In this document: positions 17,951-26,934 of the stretch, one piece after another | Position numbering within the stretch: position 1 is the stretch's first letter | Layout: the number at the start of each line of letters is the position of its first letter | From: Microvirga lupini | Lineage (GTDB): Bacteria; Pseudomonadota; Alphaproteobacteria; Rhizobiales; Beijerinckiaceae | Length of the DNA stretch: 64,000 bases | NCBI RefSeq assembly: GCF_014191055.1 | Contig: NZ_JACHWB010000005.1 | Span: forward strand, 1-64,000 | Direction: 5' to 3' | Program-made: the position numbers and the translations under genes | Notes under the pieces: model-generated | Seen by the model: the letters and a program-made list of their open reading frames with translations, nothing else | Told to the model about the DNA's origin: nothing | Databases searched by the model: none

Positions 17951-18817
17951 ATGAGGCTGCTGAAGGAACCGCTGCTGCATTTCCTTGTTCTCGGCGGCTT
18001 GCTGTTCGCCGCCCACGCCGCCGTCGCTCCAAGCGAGGACAAGGCCCCATCGGCCTCAGCCGTCAGGATCACCGAGGCCGATGCCGACTGGCTGAAGGAG
18101 ATGTGGACGCGCCAGTGGCGGCGCCCGCCCACAGCCGAGGAGCTCACGCGCCTCGTCGCGGACCACATCCGGGAGGAGGTGCTCGCCCGCGAGGCGAAGG
18201 CGCTGGAGCTCGATGTCGGCGACACCGTCATCCGCCGCCGGCTGGCGCAGAAGATGGCCTTTCTCCTCGACGACACCCTTCAGGTGGCTGAGCCCCCCGA
18301 GGCCGAGCTGCGCACCATGTACGGGGCCCGTCCGGATCTCGTCCGCACCCCGCCGCGGGTGTCGTTCACGCAGGTGTTCTTCCGCCGTGAGCAGGGCGCC
18401 GACCGCGCCCGCGCTACCCTCGCCGCCCTGACCGGAGGATCCGCCATGCCGGAGGAGCAGGGCGACGGCATCCTGCTCGGCGACAGCTTCGCGGACCAGG
18501 ATGAGCAGGCGCTCGACAATCTCTTCGGACCCACGTTCGCGGGGGCGGTCTTTGCCCTTCCGTTCGGGCGCTGGGCGGGACCTGTCGAGTCCAGCTACGG
18601 GCTGCATCTGGTGAAGGTCACCGCAGTGTCGCCGCCCGAAGCGCGCCCGTTTGCCGAGGTTCGCGGGAAGCTGGCTGAGGAGTGGCGCCGCCAGCGCCAG
18701 GAAGCGACCCAAGACCAGCTTCTCAAAGGGCTGATCCAGAAGTACCGGGTGGCCGTCGATCCTGCCGTGCGTCCGTTCCTGGGGCCTCTCGCCGGGCAAG
18801 TGGAGGTCCGGCCATGA
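17951..18817 (+). CDS. Membrane-anchored parvulin-type peptidyl-prolyl isomerase
   Basis: A 288-residue protein starting MRLLKEPLLHFLVLGGLLFAAHAA, a short cytoplasmic start plus one membrane anchor. It is followed by a helical chaperone-like region (about 40-130) and a PpiC/parvulin domain: PRVSFTQVFFRRE near 140, then GDSFADQDEQALDNLFGPTFAGAVFALPFG and GLHLVKVT. It should face the periplasm and help fold or insert an exported protein. The likely clients are its co-transcribed partners. Its stop overlaps the start of the HupE-like gene (ATGA). ATG 17951 was chosen because the frame upstream is non-conserved. The same KEPLLHFL N-terminus is known from other parvulins beside HupE/UreJ genes. 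Confidence 0.87.
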   Translation: MRLLKEPLLHFLVLGGLLFAAHAAVAPSEDKAPSASAVRITEADADWLKEMWTRQWRRPPTAEELTRLVADHIREEVLAREAKALELDVGDTVIRRRLAQKMAFLLDDTLQVAEPPEAELRTMYGARPDLVRTPPRVSFTQVFFRREQGADRARATLAALTGGSAMPEEQGDGILLGDSFADQDEQALDNLFGPTFAGAVFALPFGRWAGPVESSYGLHLVKVTAVSPPEARPFAEVRGKLAEEWRRQRQEATQDQLLKGLIQKYRVAVDPAVRPFLGPLAGQVEVRP

Positions 18818-19797
18818 GATGGCTGCCGATCCTCGCTGCCCTAACCGCATTGCTGTCTCCACTCTCCGGCCATGCGCACGAGGTCCGGCCCGCCTATCTC
18901 GACCTGCGCGAGGACCGGCCCGGCGAGTTCAGCGTGCTGTGGAAGACGCCGATGGCAGGCGAGATGCGCCTGGCCCTGGACCCTTCCTTCTCCGGTCCAG
19001 TCGAAGTGCTGGCCCCGGTCGCGGCGCGCCGCACGGGCGATGCCGCCGTGCAGACCTGGCGCCTGCGGGCGAACGGCCTGCGCGGCCAGACCCTGCGCAT
19101 TGAGGGCCTGGAGAGCACGCTCACGGACGTGCTCGTGCGTGTCGTCTTTGCCGACGGTAGCACCTGGGTCGAGCGGCTCACGCCGCGGCGGCCGGATGCC
19201 CTGATCCCAGCCCGCTCCAGCATGTGGGGCGTGGCGGGCACCTATCTTGTCCTCGGCATTGAGCACATCCTCACGGGCGTCGACCACCTGCTATTCGTGC
19301 TGGCCCTGTTGCTGCTCACGACGGGAACATGGCGGCTGGTGAAGACCGTGACCGCGTTCACGGTCGCGCACAGCATCACGCTCGGACTGGCGACGCTCGG
19401 CATGGTCCATGTGCCGCCCAAGCCCGTCGAGGCGGTGATCGCCTTGAGCATCGTGTTCGTGGCGGCCGAGATCCTGCACACCCGCCAGGGGCGGGTTGGA
19501 CTGGCGGCACGCATGCCGTGGGTTGTCGCCTTCACGTTCGGGTTGCTGCACGGCTTCGGCTTCGCCGGGGCGCTGAGCGAGGTCGGCCTGCCCGACGGCC
19601 AGATCCCGGTGGCGCTGCTGTTCTTCAATCTCGGCGTCGAGGCAGGCCAGTTGCTGTTCGTCGCGGGCGCTCTTGCCTGCGTGGCGCTGGCGCGGCGCGT
19701 CCGGATCGCGTGGCCGCGCTGGGCGGAGATGGTGCCGCCCTACGCCATCGGGAGCATGGCGATGTTCTGGGTGATCCAGCGTGTGGCCGCGTTCTGA
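18814..19797 (+). CDS. HupE/UreJ family membrane protein with periplasmic N-terminal domain
   Basis: A 327-residue protein. It has a signal peptide ending LSGHA, a periplasmic beta-rich domain (about 22-145) and a HupE/UreJ-like domain of six or seven membrane spans. The membrane part has GIEHILTGVDHLLFVLALLLL, AHSITLGLATLG and FGLLHGFGFAGAL, with His and Asp residues inside helices as in nickel-handling HupE and UreJ. If the signal peptide is cut after GHA, the mature protein begins with His22 (HEVRPAYLDL). No hydrogenase or urease genes are nearby, so a metal or small-molecule transport role is inferred from the family only. Its start overlaps the parvulin stop. Confidence 0.85.
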   Translation: MRWLPILAALTALLSPLSGHAHEVRPAYLDLREDRPGEFSVLWKTPMAGEMRLALDPSFSGPVEVLAPVAARRTGDAAVQTWRLRANGLRGQTLRIEGLESTLTDVLVRVVFADGSTWVERLTPRRPDALIPARSSMWGVAGTYLVLGIEHILTGVDHLLFVLALLLLTTGTWRLVKTVTAFTVAHSITLGLATLGMVHVPPKPVEAVIALSIVFVAAEILHTRQGRVGLAARMPWVVAFTFGLLHGFGFAGALSEVGLPDGQIPVALLFFNLGVEAGQLLFVAGALACVALARRVRIAWPRWAEMVPPYAIGSMAMFWVIQRVAAF

Positions 19798-19843
19798 CGG
19801 GGACCGACACCGAGCCTGGACAGGTTGTTGACGGGAGGACGAC

Positions 19844-21781
19844 ATGAGAATGCCAACGATAGAGGGGTCGATTCTGGCAATGCTGACGGCGCTCGGTCTC
19901 ATCTCAGCGGCGGGCGCCCAGGACGCTGGTGCTCCGTCCAGGGAGCAGATCGAGAAGGCGTTGCCGAAGCCACCGTATTCGCCCTATGCCAACCGCGACT
20001 TCCCCACGCGGCCGTTCTTCGGCGACACGCATCTGCATACCTCGTTCTCCTTCGATGCCGGAGCGTTCGGTGCCCGGCTCGGGCCGCGCGATGCCTACCG
20101 CTTCGCGAAGGGCGAGCAGGTCACCGCCTCGTCCGGCCAGCCCGCCAAGCTCTCCCGCCCGCTCGACTTCCTCGTGGTCGCCGATCACTCCGACAACATG
20201 GGCTTCTTCCCCGACCTGCTCGGCGGCAAGCCCGAGGTGCTGGCCGATCCAACGGGCCGCCGCTGGTACGACATGATCCAGTCGGGCCGCGGCGCCGAGG
20301 CCGCCATCGACATCATCTTCTCGTTTACCCAGGGAACGTACCCAAAGGATCTCATCTACGCCCCCGGCACGCGCGCCTATCGCGGCGCCTGGCAGGAGAC
20401 GATCAAGGCCGCCGAGGAGGCCAACGATCCAGACCGCTTCACGGCCTTCATCGGCTACGAGTGGACCTCGACCACGGCCGGCAACAACCTGCACCGCAAC
20501 GTCATCTTCCGCGATGGCGGGGACAAGGCGAGCCAGGTCGAACCGTTCACAACCACACCGCCGCTGGGGAGCGACAACCCGGCGGAGCTCTGGAAGTGGA
20601 TGGAGGCCTACCAGAACAAGACCGGCGGCAGCGTCCTGGCGATCGCCCACAACGGCAATCTCTCGAACGGCCTGATGTTTCCCACCGTCGAGGCCTTCGG
20701 CCAGAAGCTCGACCGCGAGTATGCTGAGACGCGGATGCGATGGGAACGCCTCTACGAGGCGACGCAGACCAAGGGCGACGGCGAGACGCATCCGTTCCTG
20801 TCGCCGAACGACGAGTTCGCCAATTTCGAGCGCTGGGACTTCGCCAATCTCGATGCCAGCGTGCCGAAGACCAAGGAGATGTTGGAGTTCGAGTATGCCC
20901 GCTCGGCGCTGAAGAACGGCCTCAAGCTCGGGCAGACGCTCGGCGTGAACCCCTACAAGTTTGGCCTCGTCGGCAGCAGCGACGCCCATACGGCTCTCTC
21001 TGCGCTGGAGGAGGACAACTTCTTCGGCAAGACCACGCCCGGAGAGCCCAGCCCGGAGCGCCTGCACGCTACGTTTGTCGACAATCCGAAGACCGGCATC
21101 AAGATCATGGACTGGCAGGTCTCCGCCTCCGGCTATGCCGCCGTGTGGGCGCGGGAGAACACCCGTGAGGCGCTGTGGGACGCGATGCAGCGCCGTGAGA
21201 CCTATGCCACGACCGGGCCGCGCATGCTCGTACGGTTCTTCGGCGGCTGGGACTTCGTCCCACAGGATGCGAACACGCGTCTGCCTGCACAGACCGGTTA
21301 CACCAAGGGCGTGCCGATGGGCGGCGAGCTGCGGGCCGCCCCGCAGGGCAAGGCGCCTTCCTTCCTGGTGGCGGCCCTGAAGGATCCGCTCGGGGCGAAC
21401 CTCGACCGCTATCAGATCGTCAAGGGCTGGGTGTCCAAGGACGGCAATGTCGAGGAGAAGGTCTACGACGTGGCTTGGGCCGATGCCGAACGGCGCAAGC
21501 CAGAGGCGGACGGCAGGCTGCCTCCGGTCGGCGACACCGTCGACGTGGCGAACGCCACCTGGACGAACACGATCGGCGCGCCCGAGTTGGCGACGGTCTG
21601 GACCGACCCGGACTTCGACCCGGGCCAGCCCGCCTTCTATTACGGTCGCGTGATCGAGGTCCCGACGCCGCGCTGGGCCGCCTACGATGCGAAGCGGTTC
21701 GGGGTGCAGCCCCTGCCGGGAACGCCCATGACCGTCACGGAGCGCGCCTACACCTCGCCGATCTGGTACACGCCACAATGA
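19844..21781 (+). CDS. DUF3604 domain protein, exported PHP-like metallohydrolase candidate
   Basis: A 645-residue exported protein of the DUF3604 family, with a signal peptide ending ISAAGA. The motif FFGDTHLHTSFSFDAG (HxH at His63 and His65), VVADHSDNMG (Asp114, His115, Asp117) and GSSDAHTALS around residue 380 are arranged like the metal ligands of PHP-type phosphoesterases. A metal-dependent hydrolase is therefore a reasonable inference, but no activity is established for the family as far as I know. It is the third gene of the parvulin-HupE-DUF3604-OMP cluster, 46 bases after the HupE gene. Confidence 0.85.
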   Translation: MRMPTIEGSILAMLTALGLISAAGAQDAGAPSREQIEKALPKPPYSPYANRDFPTRPFFGDTHLHTSFSFDAGAFGARLGPRDAYRFAKGEQVTASSGQPAKLSRPLDFLVVADHSDNMGFFPDLLGGKPEVLADPTGRRWYDMIQSGRGAEAAIDIIFSFTQGTYPKDLIYAPGTRAYRGAWQETIKAAEEANDPDRFTAFIGYEWTSTTAGNNLHRNVIFRDGGDKASQVEPFTTTPPLGSDNPAELWKWMEAYQNKTGGSVLAIAHNGNLSNGLMFPTVEAFGQKLDREYAETRMRWERLYEATQTKGDGETHPFLSPNDEFANFERWDFANLDASVPKTKEMLEFEYARSALKNGLKLGQTLGVNPYKFGLVGSSDAHTALSALEEDNFFGKTTPGEPSPERLHATFVDNPKTGIKIMDWQVSASGYAAVWARENTREALWDAMQRRETYATTGPRMLVRFFGGWDFVPQDANTRLPAQTGYTKGVPMGGELRAAPQGKAPSFLVAALKDPLGANLDRYQIVKGWVSKDGNVEEKVYDVAWADAERRKPEADGRLPPVGDTVDVANATWTNTIGAPELATVWTDPDFDPGQPAFYYGRVIEVPTPRWAAYDAKRFGVQPLPGTPMTVTERAYTSPIWYTPQ

Positions 21782-21947
21782 GCGGCCCGATGATGTTGGG
21801 TGCGAGAGGCGGCGGCTCAAGACCGAAGAGGACAGGGCTGAAACAGCCGATCCCGAAACCGACAAGCTCTTGATCGGCTGCATGGACATGCGCCAGCCTG
21901 GCTTCGGCCGGCCACACCCCCCAGTTCCCGCAGAAGGAGAACTCTTC

Positions 21948-22838
21948 ATGTCGCCTCGCTCGATCCGGTGTCTCCTGATATCACTTTGCGCTCTTTCGGC
22001 GTCAGGCGGCGCAGGGCTCGCTGCCGACCTCGCGCCGCCCGCTCCCGTCCCGGAGGAGCCGACCGCCGCGCCCATGGGCTGGACCTACCGCGTCACACCG
22101 TACGGCTGGCTGACGTCGATCAAGGGCACCCAGACCGTGCGCGGACGCTCCGCGAAGATCGACGCGAGCTTCATCGACATCGTCGAGAAGAGCGACAGCC
22201 TCGTCGCGTTGATGGGCGCCTTCGAGGCGCGCAATGGCCCGCTTGCCCTCTACAATGATCTGGTCTGGACCAAGATCGGGATCGAGGGCAGCAACATCCG
22301 CTCCCGCTCGCTGGCGCCAGGCGTGACGGGAACGCTCGGCACCGCCACCAGCCTGGATTTCCAGATGGCCATCGTTGAGGTCGGGGCCACCTACGAAGTT
22401 GGACGCTCCGGCCCGCTGGCGTTCGACGTGCTCGGCGGCGCCCGCTACTGGTACCAGGAGGCAGATCTCTCGCTGGAGATCGCCGGCACCGTCGACACGG
22501 GCGACCTGGAACTCACCGGAGGCCGCGCGATCGCGCGTTCGGGCTCCGTCGACTGGCTCGACCCGGTGATCGGCGCGCGGATCCGCTATGCCGCGGCACC
22601 CGGCCATGAACTCTTCCTGCGCGGCGACATCGGCGGGTTTGGCGTCGGCAGCGACTTCTCCTGGCAGGTCATCGGCGGCTACAGCTTCGATTTCGGAACC
22701 TACCACGGCATCGCCTTCTCGGGCGTGGTCGGCTACCGGGCGCTCTCCGTCGATTATGCCCAGGGCGAAGGCCGGCGCCGCTACGAGTTCGACGCCATCC
22801 AGCACGGGCCGATCCTCGGCATCAGCGCGAGGTTCTAA
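21948..22838 (+). CDS. Outer-membrane beta-barrel protein (function unknown)
   Basis: A 296-residue protein with a signal peptide ending GAGLAADLAPP. It is followed by alternating hydrophobic/polar strands such as AFDVLGGARYWYQEADLSL and IGGFGVGSDFSWQVIGGYSFDF, and a C-terminal Phe (GPILGISARF). These features are typical of outer-membrane barrels. ATG 21948 has AGAAGGAGAA just upstream. It ends the cluster with the parvulin, HupE-like and DUF3604 genes, after a 166-base gap. The parvulin may assist its folding. It may be the outer-membrane entry or anchoring part of the same system. It is not a general Rhizobiales porin by sequence. Confidence 0.8.
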   Translation: MSPRSIRCLLISLCALSASGGAGLAADLAPPAPVPEEPTAAPMGWTYRVTPYGWLTSIKGTQTVRGRSAKIDASFIDIVEKSDSLVALMGAFEARNGPLALYNDLVWTKIGIEGSNIRSRSLAPGVTGTLGTATSLDFQMAIVEVGATYEVGRSGPLAFDVLGGARYWYQEADLSLEIAGTVDTGDLELTGGRAIARSGSVDWLDPVIGARIRYAAAPGHELFLRGDIGGFGVGSDFSWQVIGGYSFDFGTYHGIAFSGVVGYRALSVDYAQGEGRRRYEFDAIQHGPILGISARF

Positions 22839-23173
22839 TCAGCGGTGGCCGGTCATCACTCACACTAGAGTGTGGTGTACGGAAGGTCTGGAAGGGGTCA
22901 ATTTGGGATGTTCAGGCATGCCCACTGAAGGTCTGCTCACCGCGGAAGAACAGACCTTCCGGCCTGATCACAGGCCATTCTGTGATAGCACTGCGGATAT
23001 GCTCCGAGTCAGTCAAAGTGCAGGTGTCATACGACTCACTTCGTCGTTCGCGCTCTCGGGCTCGACTTAGTTCTGATCCGAGCCGGCCACTCCTGCTTGA
23101 ACGTCTGGCTACCTATTGGCTACCTGGAGAGAAATGGTTCAAAGGGCAGATGCCGGTAACCCTTTGATATTGT
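22839..23173. other. Intergenic region with inverted repeats
   Basis: No gene recognised. CACACTAGAGTGTG at 22861-22874 is a short hairpin. GGAAGGTCTG at 22881-22890 is mirrored by CAGACCTTCC at 22951-22960, and the core GAAGGTCTG also recurs directly at 22927-22935. The region adjoins the 3' end of tRNA-Lys, a common integration site, but no integrase or direct copy of the tRNA end is visible. Confidence 0.4.
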
Positions 23174-23249
23174 TGGTGAGCGCGCTGGGACTCGAACCCA
23201 GGACCCTCTGATTAAAAGTCAGATGCTCTACCGGCTGAGCTACGCGCTC
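23174..23249 (-). tRNA. tRNA-Lys (anticodon TTT)
   Basis: The minus strand folds as a 76-base cloverleaf with encoded CCA. The acceptor stem is GAGCGCG with CGCGCTC, the D-loop TAGCTCAGCCGGTAGAGCA, and the anticodon loop CTTTTAA with anticodon TTT. The T-arm contains GGTTCGAGTCC. It is downstream of tgt on the same strand. Tgt does not act on this tRNA, so the closeness is probably incidental. Confidence 0.97.
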
Positions 23250-23394
23250 CCAGGGTGAGCCCGAGATAGGGGGTCTTGTGCCTCAGGTCAATCGAAAAGC
23301 CCCACCTTAAGGACCTATTCCTCAGCTCCTGAGACCTCAAGTTGCTGTCGTCTGGGCACTCTTTCGCGAGAGGACCCCAGTACGACGGCCAAGC

Positions 23395-24576
23395 TCATCC
23401 CTCTGCCACCATGGCCGTGTTGTCGGCGTGTTGCCCGGCTTCCGTCTTGCCGTCCCGCTCGCCTCTGGCCCAGCCCTCCTTGACCTCGCCGATATAGCTC
23501 TCCAGGCGCCCTTCGGAGATGGCTTTGCGCAGGCCGGCCATGAGCTCCTGGTAATAGGCCAGGTTGTTCCAGGTCAGCAGCATCATCCCCAGGATCTCGT
23601 TGGAGCGGACGAGATGGTGGAGATAGGCCCTTGAATAGGTGTTGGAGGCCGTGCATTTCGATTCCGGATCGAGGGGACTGGTGTCCTCAGCGAACCGTGC
23701 GTTGCGCAGGTTCATGCGACCGTGGCGGGTGAAGACCTGGCCGTGGCGGCCGGCACGGGTGGGCATGACGCAGTCGAACATGTCGACACCCCGGCGCACC
23801 GCCTCGACGATGTCGTCCGCCGTGCCGACGCCCATGAGGTAGCGGGGCTTTTCCCTGGGCATGTGCGGCTCGACCGTCTCGATCATCCGCAGCATCACCT
23901 CCTGCGGCTCGCCCACGGCAAGGCCCCCGATGGCATAGCCCTTGAGGTCGAGGGCCGCGAGTTCCCTGGCGCTCTCGACGCGCAGCCGCTCCACCGCCCC
24001 ACCCTGGACAATGCCGAACATGGCCTTGCCGGGCTGCTCGCCGAAGGCTACCCGGCAACGCTCCGCCCAGCGCAAGGACAGGCGCATGGCCTTCTCGGCC
24101 ACATCGTCGGAACAGGGCAGCTTCACGCACTCATCGAGCTGCATTTGGATGTCGGAGCCGAGCAGACCTTGGATCTCGATGGAGCGCTCGGGCGTCAGCA
24201 CATGGGTCGAGCCGTCGATATGGGACTGAAATGTCACCCCCGTCTCGTCGATCTTGCGCAGGGCCGAGAGGGACATGACCTGGAAGCCGCCGGAATCGGT
24301 CAGGATCGGATAAGGCCAGTTCATGAACTGGTGCAGCCCGCCCAACCGCGCCACCCGCTCCGCGCCGGGGCGGAGCATGAGGTGATAGGTGTTGCCGAGC
24401 ACCACGTCGGCGCCGAGCGCCTTCACCTGATCGGGATACATGGCCTTCACGGTTGCGGCGGTGCCGACCGGCATGAAGGCGGGCGTACGGATGACGCCGC
24501 GGGGCATCCGGATCTCGCCGGTGCGTGCGGCCCCGTCGGTCTTGTTGACGCTGAAGGTGAAGGTCTCGGTGGTCAT
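23395..24576 (-). CDS. tgt: tRNA-guanine transglycosylase (queuine tRNA-ribosyltransferase)
   Basis: A 393-residue enzyme that swaps guanine-34 for preQ1 in Asp, Asn, His and Tyr tRNAs. Recognisable parts are the nucleophile region [32 protein letters not shown] and [13 protein letters not shown]. The usual zinc motif CxCxxC is changed. The sequence is [20 protein letters not shown], so the first and third cysteines are Ser and only one Cys remains, together with the later His. The gene is 67 bases downstream of queA, giving the standard queA-tgt pair. The C-terminus has a polar tail of about 25 residues beyond the common fold. Confidence 0.95.
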   Translation of the reverse strand: MTTETFTFSVNKTDGAARTGEIRMPRGVIRTPAFMPVGTAATVKAMYPDQVKALGADVVLGNTYHLMLRPGAERVARLGGLHQFMNWPYPILTDSGGFQVMSLSALRKIDETGVTFQSHIDGSTHVLTPERSIEIQGLLGSDIQMQLDECVKLPCSDDVAEKAMRLSLRWAERCRVAFGEQPGKAMFGIVQGGAVERLRVESARELAALDLKGYAIGGLAVGEPQEVMLRMIETVEPHMPREKPRYLMGVGTADDIVEAVRRGVDMFDCVMPTRAGRHGQVFTRHGRMNLRNARFAEDTSPLDPESKCTASNTYSRAYLHHLVRSNEILGMMLLTWNNLAYYQELMAGLRKAISEGRLESYIGEVKEGWARGERDGKTEAGQHADNTAMVAEG

Positions 24577-24643
24577 TCAGAAGCTCTGTCTAGGAGTGGA
24601 TCCCCTTCCCGCGCGTTCCGCGCGCCGGGGATGGCATGGAGTA

Positions 24644-25720
24644 TCAACGCCGAAACAGCAAACTCGCATCGCCATAGGAGTAGAAGCGATAGCCTGTTTC
24701 GATAGCATGAGCATAGGCCGCCTTCATGCAATCCAGCCCTGCGAAGGCCGAGACCAGCATGAACAGGGTCGAGCGCGGCAAGTGGAAATTGGTCATCAGC
24801 ACGTCTACCGCCCTGAAGCGGTAACCAGGGGTGATGAAGATCGCCGTATCGCCTGAAAACGGCGCGATGGAGCCATCCTCCCGGGCGGCACTCTCCAGAA
24901 GGCGCAGAGACGTCGTCCCGACCGCCACGATCCGGCCCCCCCGTGCCCGTACCTCGTTGAGTGCCCTAGCGGTCTCATTGGATACCGAGCCCCATTCCGC
25001 ATGCATCCGGTGCTCGGCGGTGTCCTCAGCCTTCACAGGCAGGAAGGTTCCCGCTCCCACATGGAGGGTCACGAAATGACGGGTCACGCCGCGCTCATCA
25101 AGGCGACGGAAGAGCTCTTCGGTGAAGTGCAGGCCGGCGGTCGGCGCCGCAACGGCCCCATCGTCCTTTGCATAGACCGTCTGGTAGTCCGCACGGTCCT
25201 TGTCATCGGTCGGGCGTTTGCCGGCGATGTAGGGCGGCAGGGGCAGCTCTCCGAGCCGGGCGATCACTTCGTCGAGATAGGCGCCGGCAAAGGAGAAGCG
25301 GAGCGCCACGTCACCGCCCTCGCCTTTTTCCTCCACCTCGGCATCAAGCCGCACGAGTTCACAGGCCGTGCTCTCGGAGGCTTCGCCGAAGCGAATGCGG
25401 TCACCGACATTCAGCTTCTTGGCCGGGCGCGCAAAGGCTCGCCAGCGGTCGGCGCTCTCGCGCTTATGGAGCATTACCTCGACACGCGCGGCGGTTTCCT
25501 CCCGCACGCGAAGGCCATAGAGACGGGAGGGGATGACCTTGGTGTTGTTCAGAACCAGCACGTCGCCCGGCTGCAGCAGATCCGGGAGATCGCGGACGAT
25601 GTGGTCCTCGAGCCCTCTTTCAGGTTGGACAACAAGCATGCGCGCAGAATCGCGCGGCTCCACAGGGCGGAGCGCGATGCTGGTTTCAGGCAGCTCGAAA
25701 TCGAACAGGTCGACGCGCAT
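24644..25720 (-). CDS. queA: S-adenosylmethionine:tRNA ribosyltransferase-isomerase
   Basis: A 358-residue QueA, which builds epoxyqueuosine-34 on tRNA from SAM and preQ1. It starts [19 protein letters not shown] as QueA proteins do. It has [20 protein letters not shown] near residue 48, [12 protein letters not shown] in the middle and [21 protein letters not shown] near the C-terminus. It directly precedes tgt in the queuosine pathway. Two REP-like hairpins lie in the 122-base gap to the preceding cyclophilin gene, so queA and tgt might have their own promoter or altered mRNA stability. Confidence 0.97.
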   Translation of the reverse strand: MRVDLFDFELPETSIALRPVEPRDSARMLVVQPERGLEDHIVRDLPDLLQPGDVLVLNNTKVIPSRLYGLRVREETAARVEVMLHKRESADRWRAFARPAKKLNVGDRIRFGEASESTACELVRLDAEVEEKGEGGDVALRFSFAGAYLDEVIARLGELPLPPYIAGKRPTDDKDRADYQTVYAKDDGAVAAPTAGLHFTEELFRRLDERGVTRHFVTLHVGAGTFLPVKAEDTAEHRMHAEWGSVSNETARALNEVRARGGRIVAVGTTSLRLLESAAREDGSIAPFSGDTAIFITPGYRFRAVDVLMTNFHLPRSTLFMLVSAFAGLDCMKAAYAHAIETGYRFYSYGDASLLFRR

Positions 25721-25737
25721 GGATACTTTCAGCTGTC

Positions 25738-25828
25738 ATCCCGGACGCCGCCGGCGATCCGGGATCGTGTGACGAGAATGGCACCACATCTGTCAAGCGA
25801 TCCCGGGTTCCGCGTTGCGGCCCGGGAT
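25738..25828. repeat. REP-like palindromic elements between queA and the cyclophilin gene
   Basis: Two hairpins of the same type: ATCCCGGA with TCCGGGAT at 25738-25765, and ATCCCGGG with CCCGGGAT at 25800-25828. The pattern atccc...gggat recurs at 32821-32849, so it is a dispersed family. Such units in gene gaps usually affect mRNA stability or transcription end, which is an inference here. Confidence 0.7.
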
Positions 25829-25842
25829 GTCGCCTGATTGTT

Positions 25843-26310
25843 TTAAGCCGCGTCCGCCGCGACTTTCATGGAGACGATGCGGTCGGGATCGCGCACTGGC
25901 TCACCGCGCTTGATCTTGTCCACGTTCTCCATGCCCTCGGTCACCTTGCCCCAGACGGTGTACTGCTTGTCGAGGAAGCGGGCGTCGTCAAAGCAGATGA
26001 AGAACTGCGAGTTGGCGGAATGCGGAGCGTTCGTGCGGGCCATGGAGCATGTGCCGCGCACATGCGGCTCCGCGTTGAACTCGGCCTTCAGGTCCGGCAG
26101 GTCGGAGCCGCCGGTGCCAGTGCCGGTCGGATCGCCCGTCTGGGCCATAAAGCCCTCGATCACCCGGTGGAACGGCACGTTGTCATAGAAGCCCTGGCGC
26201 GAAAGCGTCTTGATGCGCTCGACGTGGCCAGGGGCGAGATCGGGAAGCAGTTCGATGACCACGCGGCCCTTGGTGGTCTCCATGATGATGGTGTTCTCGG
26301 GGTCTGCCAT
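25843..26310 (-). CDS. Cytoplasmic peptidyl-prolyl cis-trans isomerase (cyclophilin type)
   Basis: A 155-residue cyclophilin without signal peptide. It has the catalytic stretch NVPFHRVIEGFMAQTGDPTGTG (Phe-His-Arg and Met-Ala-Gln), then SMARTNAPHSANSQFFIC and FLDKQYTVWGKV. It catalyses proline isomerisation in the cytoplasm. ATG 26310 has AAGGAG at ideal spacing, while upstream frame is not conserved. It is in the coaD-to-tgt gene row together with a second, exported cyclophilin (26934-27482), which looks like a duplicate adapted to the periplasm. Confidence 0.95.
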   Translation of the reverse strand: MADPENTIIMETTKGRVVIELLPDLAPGHVERIKTLSRQGFYDNVPFHRVIEGFMAQTGDPTGTGTGGSDLPDLKAEFNAEPHVRGTCSMARTNAPHSANSQFFICFDDARFLDKQYTVWGKVTEGMENVDKIKRGEPVRDPDRIVSMKVAADAA

Positions 26311-26427
26311 AGGTTTCTCCTTGGAATGGCACGTATCTAGGGGATGCGGCCGCCGGTCACTAGAGCCTCGGATCCGAAAGTAGGATCCGCTTCTCGCCGA
26401 CGCGGACCTTCCGTCCCGCATGTTGCG

Positions 26428-26934
26428 CTAAAGGGGCTGTGGTTTTTCCGTTGCCGGGGAATCGACGAAGCGGAAGGTGAACGGGCGACCGGCCACCGCC
26501 GCACCGAGCTTGTCCGTGAACGGCATGGGCGAGCAGCGCACCAGGGCTTCCCGCACAGCCTGCGTGAAGGCCTCTCGGTTTGCCGCGTCGGGCTCGCCCT
26601 CCCGATAATGGGTGATCATGGGCTTGCCGAGCACGTCGCCGTTCCGCTTGAAGCTGATGCGGATCGTTACCGACTGGCCGGAATACTGCAAGCCCGTCGG
26701 CCGCCAGCAGGCCTGCATCGCGCGTGCGATATCATTGAGGGTGTCGACCTGCTTCGGGATCTCCTCGCCGCTTGGCGGATAGATGATGCCGTTGAAGCTC
26801 TGCGGCAGGGACGGAGGCGGCTCGCGCCGCTCGTCGGGATCGCCGAAGAGCCCCTGGGCGAGCGCCGGCAGCGTCGGGCTCACGCTCAGGAGACACGCGG
26901 CGATCCACGCTCCGTATGGTCGCAAGGTGCGCAT
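26428..26934 (-). CDS. Exported TonB/TolA C-terminal-like protein
   Basis: A 168-residue protein with a signal peptide ending SPTLPALA. A domain from about residue 60 has the form IARAMQACWRPTGLQYSGQSVTIRISFKRNGDVLGKP. This matches the C-terminal domain of TonB/TolA-like proteins (ACW motif, then beta strands). It lacks the membrane anchor and long Pro-rich linker of true TonB, so it is probably a periplasmic relative with an envelope role. ATG 26934 overlaps the stop of the exported cyclophilin (TGATG), so the two are translationally coupled. A GTG at 26937 is an alternative start. Confidence 0.72.
   Translation of the reverse strand: MRTLRPYGAWIAACLLSVSPTLPALAQGLFGDPDERREPPPSLPQSFNGIIYPPSGEEIPKQVDTLNDIARAMQACWRPTGLQYSGQSVTIRISFKRNGDVLGKPMITHYREGEPDAANREAFTQAVREALVRCSPMPFTDKLGAAVAGRPFTFRFVDSPATEKPQPL

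Noticed and set aside
22839..23173. Integration scar next to the 3' end of tRNA-Lys
   Set aside because: The position is suggestive, but no integrase gene and no direct repeat of the tRNA 3' end were found.
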